This document shows positions 10,498 to 19,260 of a stretch of DNA of 64,000 nucleotides, piece after piece. The stretch covers positions 28,010 through 92,009 of the forward strand of contig JAKSDI010000202.1 in the NCBI GenBank assembly GCA_022360175.1, given 5' to 3'. Position 1 is the first letter of the stretch, and every line of letters begins with the position of its first letter. The stretch comes from Chitinophagales bacterium (GTDB taxonomy: Bacteria > Bacteroidota > Bacteroidia > Chitinophagales > Saprospiraceae). The notes beneath the pieces were generated by a model. The model saw only the letters and a program-made list of their open reading frames with translations, was not told the origin of the DNA and did no database searches. The translations under genes were made by a program, and so were the position numbers.

Positions 10498-11229
10498 TCA
10501 CAATTTCCGTATCCAAATATTGCGATAGCTCACCTTATTGCCATGATCCTGTAGAATGATGCCATCCTCTCCATGAGCAATATTCTTTGGTAGCCCGATA
10601 TATTCCGTTGTCCCTCTGATTTCAAAGTGATTTTGAATCAGTACTCCATTTTGTAATACGGTAATATAAGCAGATGAGGTCTTGATTCCATCTTCATTAA
10701 ACCGAGGAGCTGTATAAATAATATCATATTCTTGCCAGGTTGCAGGGGGGCGACAAGCATTAACCAAAGGAATAGATTGTTTGTAAATAGCTCCCGCTTG
10801 TCCATTAGAATAGGTTTTGCTTTTATAACTATCTAATACCTGTACTTCATAACGTCCCTGTAAAAAAATACCACTATTACCTTTATCCTGCCCCTCCCCT
10901 TCTACTTCGGTAGGAATGCGAAACTCAATATGAAGTTGTACATCGCCAAAACCCTGTTTGGTTATAATATCACCCGCTCCAGGCATGACAGTCATAGAAC
11001 CATCTTTATTAATTGTCCAGGTAGCAGGTGCATCTTTATACCTCGATTTCCATTCATCTAAATCAGCACCATCAAAAAGGGTAATTGCATCCGAAGGGGT
11101 TCCATTAGCTGGGCTCTCTACTGCTCTTGGTATCGGTTCCCAAACTTCAGTTGCCACAGGATCCGTAATCTGGGCAGATAGCGCAATCCCTAGTAATAAC
11201 ATAAAAAGCGTGTTGATAAACTTAGGCAT
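10498..11229 (-). CDS. DUF1080 (3-keto-disaccharide hydrolase family) exported protein
   Basis: 243 residues, with signal peptide MPKFINTLFMLLLGIALSAQ. The mature part carries the family hallmarks: 'LFDGADLDEWKS', 'TWTINKDGSMTVMPG', 'IEFRIP', 'GNSGIFLQGRYEVQVLDS', 'AGAIYKQ' and 'WQEYDIIYTAPRF', ending with an 'IRGTTEYIGLP ... NIWIRKL' strand. The fold is a concanavalin-like beta sandwich; some family members hydrolyse 3-keto-glycosides and others are of unknown specificity. The length is normal for a single-domain member. It acts outside the cytoplasm. Neighbours are unrelated, so the substrate cannot be inferred. Confidence 0.88.
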   Translation of the reverse strand: MPKFINTLFMLLLGIALSAQITDPVATEVWEPIPRAVESPANGTPSDAITLFDGADLDEWKSRYKDAPATWTINKDGSMTVMPGAGDIITKQGFGDVQLHIEFRIPTEVEGEGQDKGNSGIFLQGRYEVQVLDSYKSKTYSNGQAGAIYKQSIPLVNACRPPATWQEYDIIYTAPRFNEDGIKTSSAYITVLQNGVLIQNHFEIRGTTEYIGLPKNIAHGEDGIILQDHGNKVSYRNIWIRKL

Positions 11230-11309
11230 GTTTTATAATTTTATCTTTTTCTCGAAAAAGCACTATTATACTATAAAGTTGCCAATTTCTCAATACACTT
11301 CCCAAGCTA

Positions 11310-11576
11310 TCAAGCAGCTACACTTTCTCTAATTTTTTCAATTTCTTCCTTCAACCAATCATCCAATCCTTTATACCAGTCCAGGTGTGGTGACATTGAA
11401 AAACATCCTCCTTTATGAGGTATGCAGGCGGTATGTTCCCATTGTTTTTTACAGGAAGGACAGCGAGCTGCCGTTGAAAAAGTATCCCATACATGGCCAC
11501 AACTACACTGCCAGTATGCTCCTCCGTCTGGCTCCCAAGCACACTTTGGGCACTCTATTTTTACCTCTTGAGCCAT
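11310..11576 (-). CDS. Small zinc-ribbon protein
   Basis: 88 residues with two to three Cys pairs: 'CPKC' near residues 9-12, 'CSCGHVWDTF' near 24-27 and 'CPSCKKQWEHTAC' near 39-50. The C-terminal third is helical and charged (DWYKGLDDWLKEEIEKIRES). The Cys spacing suggests a zinc ribbon or double zinc knuckle, cytoplasmic since no signal peptide is seen. The MOSC gene upstream stops 2 bp before this start, so the two are very probably co-transcribed and perhaps translationally coupled. The function is unknown. Confidence 0.75.
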   Translation of the reverse strand: MAQEVKIECPKCAWEPDGGAYWQCSCGHVWDTFSTAARCPSCKKQWEHTACIPHKGGCFSMSPHLDWYKGLDDWLKEEIEKIRESVAA

Positions 11577-11578
11577 AA

Positions 11579-12088
11579 TTATGATTCTTCTTTTTCAATG
11601 ACGCTTAAAAAATCTATTGTATCTCCTAATTGGATAGTTCCTCCTTTTACAACTCTGGTAGTGATCCCTCCATGACCTCTCATTGCATTATAACCTCCTT
11701 TACCAAGATTGGCCTCCATTCTTGAGCAGGGATGGCATAAGCCAGTAAACTCCAGTTCACAATCACCTATTCTAAAAGTGCTATCTTTCAAAGCTAAAAG
11801 ATTAATACCCGATACAACAATATTGCGGCGTACCCATTCAGGAGGCACCGTTTCCATTCCTAGCATAGAGGCTACGGCATCGAGGTGTTCGGATTGAATG
11901 AGCGTCACCTGCCGCTTTCCACTTTGACCACTATAATGATCACCTATTAATCCTTGTTCTTTAGTAACACTTACAGATTGAACGGTTTCGAGCGCTGCTT
12001 TCTTTGCCGGACGAAGTCCAATCCATTCGACTTTCCCGCTTTGAGCAAATTGGCTTTTCATTACTGGTATAGTTGATGTTTGTTCCAT
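11579..12088 (-). CDS. MOSC domain protein (molybdenum-cofactor sulfurase C-terminal-like)
   Basis: 169 residues covering one MOSC domain: 'VEWIGLRPAKKAAL' at the start, 'GLIGDHYSG' with the conserved GDH, 'RQVTLIQSEHL', 'RRNIVVSGINL', then 'GDCELEFTGLCHPCSRME' with the strictly conserved Cys. The stand-alone form resembles bacterial YiiM-type proteins, which handle sulfur or oxygen transfer with molybdenum cofactor or hydroxylamine-like substrates; the exact substrate is not visible. A heptad tandem repeat lies 12 bp upstream of the start codon. It is co-directional with, and almost abutting, the zinc-ribbon gene. Confidence 0.88.
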   Translation of the reverse strand: MEQTSTIPVMKSQFAQSGKVEWIGLRPAKKAALETVQSVSVTKEQGLIGDHYSGQSGKRQVTLIQSEHLDAVASMLGMETVPPEWVRRNIVVSGINLLALKDSTFRIGDCELEFTGLCHPCSRMEANLGKGGYNAMRGHGGITTRVVKGGTIQLGDTIDFLSVIEKEES

Positions 12089-12100
12089 AATGTGAGATTC

Positions 12101-12177
12101 AGTTAGCAGTTAGCAGTTAGCAGTTAGCAGTTAGCAGTTAGCAGTTAGCAGTTAGCAGTTAGCAGTTAGCAGTTAGC
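12101..12177. repeat. Heptad tandem repeat (AGTTAGC) x 11
   Basis: Eleven perfect 7-bp units run from 12101 to 12177. Written from another phase the unit is CAGTTAG, so it shares a CAGT core with the heptads at 13348-13482 and 32414-32535. The array sits 12 bp upstream of the MOSC start codon, in the stretch where the ribosome-binding region or leader would lie. Confidence 0.95.
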
Positions 12178-12212
12178 AAATTTACTTATTCTACTATTAT
12201 TGGTACAAAAAA

Positions 12213-12716
12213 CTAAGCTCTAATAGAATTTTTAACAACGAGCGCCTGGTTCATAAAGTTCTTTAACCGAATCATTTCATCTCTACCTAACCGTTCTCCT
12301 GTTTTAGCAGAAAAGTATAAAAATATTGCCAATCCTGCTCCTATAGGCAATACCCACAATACCGGAGCAGGTATACCAAGACTTAACTGAGAAAAACCAG
12401 TAATGGCTACGAACAAACAGATAGCCCCTATAACAGAATACAAGAAAGTAAATAACATCCAAACAGAAGGGCGAGGCCCAAACAATCCTCTAATTAGCGT
12501 AACGTTTTCTTCCCCTTCTTCAATGGTAAGGCTTAGTTGGGGAGACCAATAATGCTGTTCCTTTGCAGGAATTTTAAGTATCACATGATGATCAACAATG
12601 ACTCCCTTTACATTCACATCAGGTTGCTCTAGCGCATTGCCTATATTAGCCAGTACTTCATCCACTGACAACGATACATTTCTCCTAAACCGTGGACGAA
12701 TTTCTACTACTGTCAT
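12213..12716 (-). CDS. Hypothetical two-pass membrane protein
   Basis: 167 residues. The N-terminal half (1-88) is soluble, with 'EVLANIGNALEQPDVNVKGVIVDHHVILKIP' and a beta-rich part. Two hydrophobic segments follow (about residues 90-112 and 120-140), then a short basic C-tail with 'GERLGRDEMIRLKNFM'. No catalytic motif or known family is recognised. Both ends are probably cytoplasmic with a short outer loop. It is separated from the MOSC gene by the heptad repeat. Confidence 0.7.
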   Translation of the reverse strand: MTVVEIRPRFRRNVSLSVDEVLANIGNALEQPDVNVKGVIVDHHVILKIPAKEQHYWSPQLSLTIEEGEENVTLIRGLFGPRPSVWMLFTFLYSVIGAICLFVAITGFSQLSLGIPAPVLWVLPIGAGLAIFLYFSAKTGERLGRDEMIRLKNFMNQALVVKNSIRA

Positions 12717-12903
12717 AAAAATTTGATTAGGGGATTAAACTTTTGCTTTACAAGATAGTCAATAAGGCGAAAAACAGAAGATATTAGTAAAACAAAATCG
12801 CCTTTTCGGCAAATGTTGTATTATCCTTTCTGCTTTTCATGATTTTTTTTAACATTCATCAACTCAATTAACCAAATTTATTATCAATCAAACAATTCCA
12901 ACC

Positions 12904-13347
12904 ATGAAAACGTCAAGCATTCAAGTAACCCTATTCGTATTTTTGATGAGCCTTTTTGCTGGCACATCCCTTTCTGCCAATCAATTGATTGAAACTTCTA
13001 TTTCTCCTGTTGATTTCGGTATTAATAACAAATGGGAGAAACTAGGAGAAAGAAAGATCAACCGCAAGCTGGATCGGGATGAGATTTTTGTTACCGCAAG
13101 AGAAGGCCGTTTTTCAAAGATTAAAATTGGCGTAAAAGAGTCTGCTATTAATATGCACCGTTGTGTGATTCACTTTGCTAATGGTAGTACTCAGGAAGTA
13201 AACATCCGCAAAAATATCCCAGCAGGTGGAACAACTCGCGTGATTGATATCAATGGAGGCAAGCGTGTGATCAAGAAAATTGTTTTCTGGTACGATACAA
13301 AAGGACTGCAAAACAAAGCCCGTGTGGTTGTGTGGGGGAGACATTGA
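12904..13347 (+). CDS. Exported small beta protein (possibly DUF2541-like)
   Basis: 147 residues. Signal peptide MKTSSIQVTLFVFLMSLFAGTSLSA, then a compact beta-rich domain with 'WEKLGERKINRKLDRDEIFV', 'FSKIKIGVKES', 'VHFANGSTQEVNI' type strands, 'TRVIDINGGKRVIKKIVFWYDT' and a terminal 'ARVVVWGRH'. The order 'LGER..D...DRD ... F..I...V ... V.F.NG ... R.IDL.GG.R.I..I.FWY.T' is what I remember of DUF2541-type proteins, but I cannot confirm this. It is likely periplasmic or surface located. The stop codon is followed at once by a CAGT-type heptad array. Confidence 0.75.
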   Translation: MKTSSIQVTLFVFLMSLFAGTSLSANQLIETSISPVDFGINNKWEKLGERKINRKLDRDEIFVTAREGRFSKIKIGVKESAINMHRCVIHFANGSTQEVNIRKNIPAGGTTRVIDINGGKRVIKKIVFWYDTKGLQNKARVVVWGRH

Positions 13348-13482
13348 GCAGTGTTCAGTAGGCAGTGTTCAGTAGGCAGTGTTCAGTAGGCAGTGTTCAG
13401 TGGGCAGTATTCAGTGGGCAGTATTCAGTGGGCAGTATTCAGTAGGCAGTGGGCAGTAGGCAGTATTCAGTAAGGCAGTGGG
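13348..13482. repeat. CAGTNNN heptad array (14-bp double units)
   Basis: Starting at the base after the preceding stop codon, the sequence alternates heptads such as CAGTGTT and CAGTAGG, later CAGTATT and CAGTGGG, with a strict 7-bp phase for most of its length and some slippage near the end. It is a degenerate relative of the CAGTTAG array at 12101. Confidence 0.9.
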
Positions 13483-13927
13483 CTCTATGGGTTTCGTTTT
13501 GCTCAATAGTAATGTGTAATGTCCCTACTTTATCGGGCTGAGCCAGTTAGGCCAGTGTGCTTATCAGTTACGTCAGGTGAAGGGGGATTGGTGAATAGTG
13601 ATTGGGGATATAGGCTACATGGTAATATCATGATCCTATGGATTTCGTTTCACTTGGTCGATCCTTTTGGACTTCACTTCGCTCTGCCTTTTTGAGAAAC
13701 GACTAAGCTGTTTGTTGCTATCCCCGGTATTTTGCCAGGTTTCAATAGTTGGCACAATGAGAAGATCATTGTGCCAATTTTGCTTATCTCTTAACAAGCT
13801 TTAACACCGCTCTCTTTGCAATCCTGCCTAAATAGTCAGAGCTTTGGCTATATTTTATGGTTCTTTGATATTTCCATAAACTAGAATTTATCAAAGAAGG
13901 TATTTTATAACCAAAGAAAATTCACAT
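13483..13927. other. Repeat-rich intergenic region
   Basis: No gene is seen. It holds a short run of a second heptad type at 13584-13611 (GGGATTG, GTGAATA, GTGATTG, GGGATAT), like the array at 34667. It also holds a motif ATGTCCCTACT near 13518 that recurs at 34621, and a perfect 12-bp hairpin TTGGCACAATGA (13749-13760) / TCATTGTGCCAA (13766-13777) followed by TTTT. The hairpin looks like an intrinsic terminator, but no plus-strand gene ends close by. Confidence 0.6.
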
Positions 13928-15211
13928 ATGAAAAGTGCATACTCCACACTTGTTTTAATGCTGCTTTCTACCAGCATTATCTTTTCTCAAATTTCTATTG
14001 ATGCATCTGACGCACCAACTATTGGTACCGTACTCAATTATGCTACAGATACCCTCTTGACTGGTGTAACTGCTGGCATGAGTGGAACTGATCAAAGCTG
14101 GGATTTCACAGGGCTAGATGCAGATGAAACACTTACCAATAATGTTGTAGATCCCACTACGACTCCTTCTACTGATATATTTCCCAATGCAGATATTGCC
14201 TTTGAAAGTGCTGGATTGTACAGCTATGCATCAATCGATGAAGTAGGGCTTTATGCTTTAGGAGGGTCAACAGACCAAGGAGGGGTTGAATTTACAGTAG
14301 CTTTCGAGCCACCACAGCAATTACTTGCAAACCCTACAGCATATGAAACTACCTTCACCAGCGAATTTGGATTTGAATTGGAGGCAGATGGTTCTTTGTT
14401 TGGGGTAGACTCCATTAGAGTAAGAGAAGTGGGTACAGCTTCCAGCGAAGCAGATGCTACGGGAACACTCACAGTACCTGCTGGCGAATTTGATGTATTA
14501 CGCGTTTATACTGAAACCAATACAATAGATTCTATATGGGTCAAGTTTTTTGGATTCTGGAGCCTGCTGGATGTACAGGAAAGTACAAGCTATAGTTACG
14601 AGTGGTGGACCGAAGGAGGTATCGGCTCAGTAGCTACTATGGATGTTGACGTAGATGGGAATGCGCTGAATATACAATATTTAACAAGCTATAGTACAGC
14701 TGCTATTGCTCCGGTTGCTGCTTTTGAGTGGGAGCACACCAGTATGAATGATGGAGCTACAGACTTCACGGACCTATCTTCTAATACTCCCGAAAGCTGG
14801 TTGTGGGATTTCGGGGATGGCAATACTAGTGCAGTACAAAATCCATCTCACATATTTGCCGATCCAGGTACTTATACGGTATGCCTTACGGCAAGCAATA
14901 CGGCGGGCAGTGATATGACTTGTGAAGATATTGTATTGGTGTTTACTTCAACGGATGAGTTGACTTCAGCATCTGGGATTAGCATTTACCCCAATCCGGC
15001 AAGCAATCAGCTTTATTTGAAAAATGACGCGCTCAATGGCAAAATAATAGAAGGTATCATTTACAATACAGCAGGACAAAGTGTACAAACATTTAAGCTG
15101 AATTCCATTAGAGAATTCATCAATATCAGCACTTTAAAATCAGGCAATTATTTCCTCGAATTGAAAGTAGATAAGCAATACTATCAGTCGATTCCTTTTG
15201 TAAAGGGCTAA
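13928..15211 (+). CDS. Exported PKD-domain protein with T9SS type A sorting domain
   Basis: 427 residues. Signal peptide MKSAYSTLVLMLLSTSIIFS. Residues 20-255 form an unrecognised beta-rich domain ('PTIGTVLNYATDT', 'QSWDFTGLDADETL', 'PAGEFDVLRVYTETN'). A PKD domain follows at about 265-345 (WLWDFGDGNTSAVQNPSH then FADPGTYTVCLTASN). The C-terminal 80 residues (ISIYPNPASNQLYL to the end) are a T9SS sorting tail. It is expected on the cell surface or secreted. The role of the N-terminal domain is unknown. Confidence 0.88.
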   Translation: MKSAYSTLVLMLLSTSIIFSQISIDASDAPTIGTVLNYATDTLLTGVTAGMSGTDQSWDFTGLDADETLTNNVVDPTTTPSTDIFPNADIAFESAGLYSYASIDEVGLYALGGSTDQGGVEFTVAFEPPQQLLANPTAYETTFTSEFGFELEADGSLFGVDSIRVREVGTASSEADATGTLTVPAGEFDVLRVYTETNTIDSIWVKFFGFWSLLDVQESTSYSYEWWTEGGIGSVATMDVDVDGNALNIQYLTSYSTAAIAPVAAFEWEHTSMNDGATDFTDLSSNTPESWLWDFGDGNTSAVQNPSHIFADPGTYTVCLTASNTAGSDMTCEDIVLVFTSTDELTSASGISIYPNPASNQLYLKNDALNGKIIEGIIYNTAGQSVQTFKLNSIREFINISTLKSGNYFLELKVDKQYYQSIPFVKG

Positions 15212-15257
15212 GGCTCTTATACCAATTGGATCATAAGGCTGTCTTATAAGCCTATCT

Positions 15258-15480
15258 CCCACAGATTTCGCAGAACTTCACAGATTGGATTAGACCTTTA
15301 GCCTAATTCAATCTGTGGGATGCTATAGCAACAAACAAAAGTTAGTTGCTTTTGTAAAAATTACTTTTGGGATGGCATCGAGCAATTGGAGGTGTCGATC
15401 TGGAGAGCGGTAGTTACTTTTGGGTATGGTCCATTTGGAGTACCGATCTGGAGATCGGTAGTTACTTTTGCTCCAATTTT
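15258..15480. repeat. Palindrome and a twice-repeated 49-bp unit
   Basis: First comes an inverted repeat, arms CACAGATTGGATTAG (15279-15293) and CTAATTCAATCTGTG (15303-15317), one mismatch. Next, two copies of a unit of about 49 bp start near 15386 and 15435. Each contains a core like CGATCTGGAGATCGG, itself palindromic in the second copy, followed by TAGTTACTTTTG. These look like dispersed intergenic repeats rather than regulatory sites of the next gene. Confidence 0.75.
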
Positions 15481-15517
15481 TTTCATCACCATCCCTCCCC
15501 TTATTAACCATACATAA

Positions 15518-16648
15518 ATGAAACGCTACTACTACATCTTTTTTATCATTTACCTATTCCTTTTATCTCCGACTTATAGCCAAACCAACTACCTGGATTT
15601 CGTTAGTCATTATTTACAAGATTTTCCAGATGAAACAGAATTTAGTGTAGCCATTTGGGAAAATGGGGAGGCGACTCAAATAGGCCTGCGTAAGGAGAAT
15701 GGGCATATTATTCAAGTTGACAATTTTGATCGCCTGTTTGAAATTGGCTCTATTACTAAGACTTTCACTGCAAACTTAGTCATGCAGCAGGTGGAAGCAG
15801 GCAATATTGACCTACAAGCTCCAATGCAGCAATACCTGCCAGTAAAAATTGCCAAGGACACTTTTGAGGGGCATACAATCACCCTAGAGCATTTACTTAC
15901 ACATACTTCTGGTTTGAGTAATGGCCCTGCTTCTTATACTTTACCTTATATCAAAGCCTTGATATGCTCTCCTAAAAACCCGAATAAGTACTTTAAGGCA
16001 AAGCATTACCATAGATATCTTCAAAAGTTTGAACTTGATTATATTCCTGGTACTGAGTGGAGTTATAATAATTCAGCTTATGCCCTCTTAGGTAGTATAG
16101 TAGAAAGGCAAAGTGGAATGAGTTGGGCAGAAATGACTGAGAAATATATTTTCACTCCACTAGAAATGAATGATAGTGATGTGTCTATAACCAAAGAAAA
16201 TAAGAAAAAACTGGTACCGGGCATCACTAGTAAAGGTAAAAAATCTAAGCCCTGGGATATGAATTTCATCAATCCTGCAGGTTCTATTAAATCTACACTG
16301 AATGATATGCTAAAATATGCCTTGGCAGAAATCAAGATAAGCCCTTCTTATTTTCAAGAGGCGCAAAATCCTATAGATTATCGTGTAAAAATGCCGGAAG
16401 GAAAACTTTGGAACGGCAATGCCAATGGGTTGGGCTGGTGGCACAATTTGGAAGATAAAAACTATCCATTTATGTGGCATGCTGGTAGTACAGGTGGCTA
16501 TACTTCTTTTGTTGGATTTAGTCATCAAGCCAATAGAGCAGTTGTTGTTTTATCCAATATCAGTAGTAGCCATCCTAAAAGCCGCGAAAAAGGGGAAATC
16601 CCCAAGCCGATTAAATTGGGGCATGAATTAATGAGGTGGAAAATGTAA
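15518..16648 (+). CDS. Exported serine hydrolase (beta-lactamase class C / DD-peptidase family)
   Basis: 376 residues. Signal peptide MKRYYYIFFIIYLFLLSPTYSQ. The three active-site elements are present: SxxK in 'FEIGSITKTFTAN' (about residues 83-86), Y-x-N in 'WSYNNSAYALLGSI' (about 186-188) and the KTG-equivalent HAG in 'MWHAGSTGGYTS' (about 321-323). These define the penicillin-recognising serine hydrolase fold (Pfam Beta-lactamase). Members include DD-carboxypeptidases, esterases and D-aminopeptidases; the specificity cannot be told. It probably acts in the periplasm. The gene converges with the BASS transporter gene. Confidence 0.9.
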   Translation: MKRYYYIFFIIYLFLLSPTYSQTNYLDFVSHYLQDFPDETEFSVAIWENGEATQIGLRKENGHIIQVDNFDRLFEIGSITKTFTANLVMQQVEAGNIDLQAPMQQYLPVKIAKDTFEGHTITLEHLLTHTSGLSNGPASYTLPYIKALICSPKNPNKYFKAKHYHRYLQKFELDYIPGTEWSYNNSAYALLGSIVERQSGMSWAEMTEKYIFTPLEMNDSDVSITKENKKKLVPGITSKGKKSKPWDMNFINPAGSIKSTLNDMLKYALAEIKISPSYFQEAQNPIDYRVKMPEGKLWNGNANGLGWWHNLEDKNYPFMWHAGSTGGYTSFVGFSHQANRAVVVLSNISSSHPKSREKGEIPKPIKLGHELMRWKM

Positions 16649-16710
16649 GTGTCAAGCACAAATACACTTCAGCACGCCTGCGATTTACGCTTAAGTTTTT
16701 GAGTTGGCTC

Positions 16711-17622
16711 TTAATAAGCTTCTACTACTATTTTGCGCTTTTGCCATAGCATAGCAAGAGAGAAGCCAGAAATTAAGTGCCAAACGCCCCACCAGGCAGC
16801 AATAAGTGCCATACCTCCTAATCCGTCAAAGTAATTAAATATCAGCACTAAAGCCAATCCTGAATTCTGTATGCCTGTTTCTATTGAAATGGCCCGGGCG
16901 TCTCTTTGCGGCAAGCGATTCATTTTCGCCCAGGTATAACCACTGACTAAAGCCACTGCATTATGTATCAAAACAATCAAGAAGACAATATGTACATAAC
17001 TCAGTAGGTTATCAAAGTTGACATAAATCGCAAACACCACAAAACCAAGAAAAATTATCATCGACAAAGAACGAATGGGACGTTTTAATACAGCAGCTAT
17101 TTTGGGAAATCTATATTGGACCAGCATCCCTGCTATAAGTGGTACTATAATCAACTGGATAATCGTACCTACCATTGCCATTGGATCAACCTGTATACTT
17201 TGTCTCAGGCTTTCAGTACCAGGGATCAGTGGCGCCAAATAGGCAAAATAAAGAGGCGTGATAAGCACTGCACCCAGAGTAGAGACAGAAGTCATCAAGA
17301 CAGACAATTCCGTATTTGCTCCTGATAGATGCACCGCAAAATTAGATACATTACCACCAGGACAGGCAGATACCAATAACATGCCTAAAGCTATACTAGG
17401 AGCAGGTTTCACTATTAATATCAACAATATTGTTAATGCTGGTAACAGTATCCACTGTGAGCTCAGGCCTACTATTGTAGCCTTAGGGCGTTTAGTTAAT
17501 TCTTTAAAATTTTCCAACCTCAGATCAAGCGCTACCCCAAACATTATGAACGCAATACAGAGGTTTAGAATAAAGAGTTTTTCCTGATCAAAGTTGATCC
17601 TAATCGCATCTATAGCTGTCAT
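16711..17622 (-). CDS. Bile acid:sodium symporter family (BASS) transporter
   Basis: 303 residues with about nine to ten hydrophobic segments. Family marks include 'FIMFGVALDLRLENF' near the N-terminus, 'GMLLVSACPGGNVSNFAVHLSGANTELS' parts (residues about 80-105), and 'ALVSGYTWAKMNRLPQRDARAISIETGIQNSGLAL' parts near 225-260. The second motif is the crossover region that binds sodium in the family. It is expected to import an organic acid with sodium across the inner membrane. The substrate is unknown. Confidence 0.9.
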   Translation of the reverse strand: MTAIDAIRINFDQEKLFILNLCIAFIMFGVALDLRLENFKELTKRPKATIVGLSSQWILLPALTILLILIVKPAPSIALGMLLVSACPGGNVSNFAVHLSGANTELSVLMTSVSTLGAVLITPLYFAYLAPLIPGTESLRQSIQVDPMAMVGTIIQLIIVPLIAGMLVQYRFPKIAAVLKRPIRSLSMIIFLGFVVFAIYVNFDNLLSYVHIVFLIVLIHNAVALVSGYTWAKMNRLPQRDARAISIETGIQNSGLALVLIFNYFDGLGGMALIAAWWGVWHLISGFSLAMLWQKRKIVVEAY

Positions 17623-17700
17623 ACTTTCTTGCTGTGTTCATACGAAGATAAAATTTTTAGCAAGAATACAACTAAGAGAGATAGGGTTCTCTCTGTAGCA

Positions 17701-17739
17701 TTAATTGAAATGGCAACGATATGCTGCCATCTCAATTAA
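17701..17739 (-). terminator. Hairpin past the dockerin-like protein gene
   Basis: A 15-bp stem on the minus strand, TTAATTGAGATGGCA / TGCCATTTCAATTAA, with one G-U pair and a 9-nt loop, 38 bp past the stop of the gene ending at 17777. No long U-run follows, so efficiency is uncertain. Confidence 0.5.
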
Positions 17740-17776
17740 CAGGATTTAGTCGTTTAAAAGTGTTTTCTTATACCAT

Positions 17777-19060
17777 TCAAGGCATCGCATCCAAATTAAC
17801 ATCTCCCATTTTAATCGCTATGAAATCTACCTCGTAAATACCTTCACCGGAAAAATTAAAACTGTCAGGCCATCCTTCTTCAAAGGGATCCGCTGGATCA
17901 GGAAATACATAATCTGCTCTTACAAAACGCCAACTAGGGACATCATTGGGAAACTCATCTATTATGCCTAGAATCAGTTTTCTTATTGTTAGTAAATCTA
18001 AGGTAGAGATTGTTGAAGAACCATTTACATCTGCCGCTATCATCTTATAAGGGCTATCCAAAAATTGTACTCCCAGTATATGCTGGGATATTAATACTAC
18101 ATCAAAAGTACTAACACCATTGAGATAATCGGCAAGTGGTGTATAAGGCATCACATCATACTCTCCTTCTGGCAAGCATTGAAAATCCGACGGACTCGCC
18201 AATGTATCAAGGAAGCCAAATTCATTGGTAACTATATACCATATGTCTTCTTCAAAATATCCATTTATTTCTGTAGCATATGCTGAAGTTATTGCCACGC
18301 CTCCTCCTCCCCCACTACAAGGAGTAGTTTCATCATCTTGCTGGATATCCAATTGAGTAAAACAGGTACTGCGATTGCCACTTTCATCCCAGGCATGTAA
18401 TTCTACTACGGGCATACTGTTGCAATAAAAATCATGGCAATTAAACTCAATTTCCTCACGATAAAGCTCGGGCAATTCTTCTACCAGGTTAATGGAATAG
18501 ATAAAAGTATCGGAAAAGCATGGATCCGTATCAGGAAGTATCCCGCTGAATAAATCTTCCACTTTAATAGTAGCAATTACATCATATGGCCATGAATCCT
18601 CCATTTCCAGCACCACTTCTAAATACGCTGGACAAGCTGGTACTGGAGGAGGAGTACAGTCTCTGCCTACCATAAACGAAAAATGTTCTTCTGATACTTC
18701 TCCACAAGCATCTACGGCATTAATGATTAAGGCATGTTCGCCTGCAATCGTTTCAAATTCAGCAGTATAAGACAAACCGTCTGCTTCCAGTGCTGATGAG
18801 GATAATGGCTCTATAAACAGGCCATCATTATTCAAATCCAACAACACATTCACCTCTACGGTATTGGGATCGGTTGTACAAAAGGATTCAATAGAGAAAT
18901 CAATTGTAGCAATTCCTCCACAATCTAAAGCAGCATCGGCACAAAAATGCTCGGGAGCATCAATAATAATTTCTGGTGGAGTAATATTACCAGGTAGGCT
19001 TCCCAGTAATAAAGCAGCTACAAGCAGCCAGCTGGCTGCAAAGGCTTTGAGCGCAATCAT
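17777..19060 (-). CDS. Exported protein with dockerin-like C-terminal module (shorter paralogue)
   Basis: 427 residues. Signal peptide MIALKAFAASWLLVAALLLGSLPG. A beta-rich Cys-containing body carries 'CTPPPVPACP' and 'HAWDESGNRSTC' motifs. The C-terminal 130 residues hold 'NGVSTFDVVLISQHILG', 'IAADVNGSSTISTLDLLTIRKLILG' and the end 'FIAIKMGDVNLDAMP'. The Asp/Asn-rich 'DVN.S..IS..D' loop is a calcium-binding dockerin-type repeat and the second copy is reduced to 'GDVNLDA'. The protein stops there and has no T9SS sorting tail. The adjacent 893-residue gene is a paralogue of its last two thirds. Confidence 0.8.
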   Translation of the reverse strand: MIALKAFAASWLLVAALLLGSLPGNITPPEIIIDAPEHFCADAALDCGGIATIDFSIESFCTTDPNTVEVNVLLDLNNDGLFIEPLSSSALEADGLSYTAEFETIAGEHALIINAVDACGEVSEEHFSFMVGRDCTPPPVPACPAYLEVVLEMEDSWPYDVIATIKVEDLFSGILPDTDPCFSDTFIYSINLVEELPELYREEIEFNCHDFYCNSMPVVELHAWDESGNRSTCFTQLDIQQDDETTPCSGGGGGVAITSAYATEINGYFEEDIWYIVTNEFGFLDTLASPSDFQCLPEGEYDVMPYTPLADYLNGVSTFDVVLISQHILGVQFLDSPYKMIAADVNGSSTISTLDLLTIRKLILGIIDEFPNDVPSWRFVRADYVFPDPADPFEEGWPDSFNFSGEGIYEVDFIAIKMGDVNLDAMP

Positions 19061-19260
19061 AATAGATAAGTTTTTGGGACTAGTAGTAGATGTACTATCT
19101 ATTACTTGTCCAGGATTATAAAATGTTAGTCATTCCTATGAGAATCTGAAGGGGGGGGACAATGTCATACAATTTAAAAACATACTGACATAAAAACAAG
19201 TATATCAGCATTTTACAAACACAGTATTTTTTATTCAATATGCAAATAAATTCACAGTCA

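Noticed and set aside
12101..12177. Heptad array as a CRISPR array
   Set aside because: Units are 7 bp without spacers and no cas genes are near.
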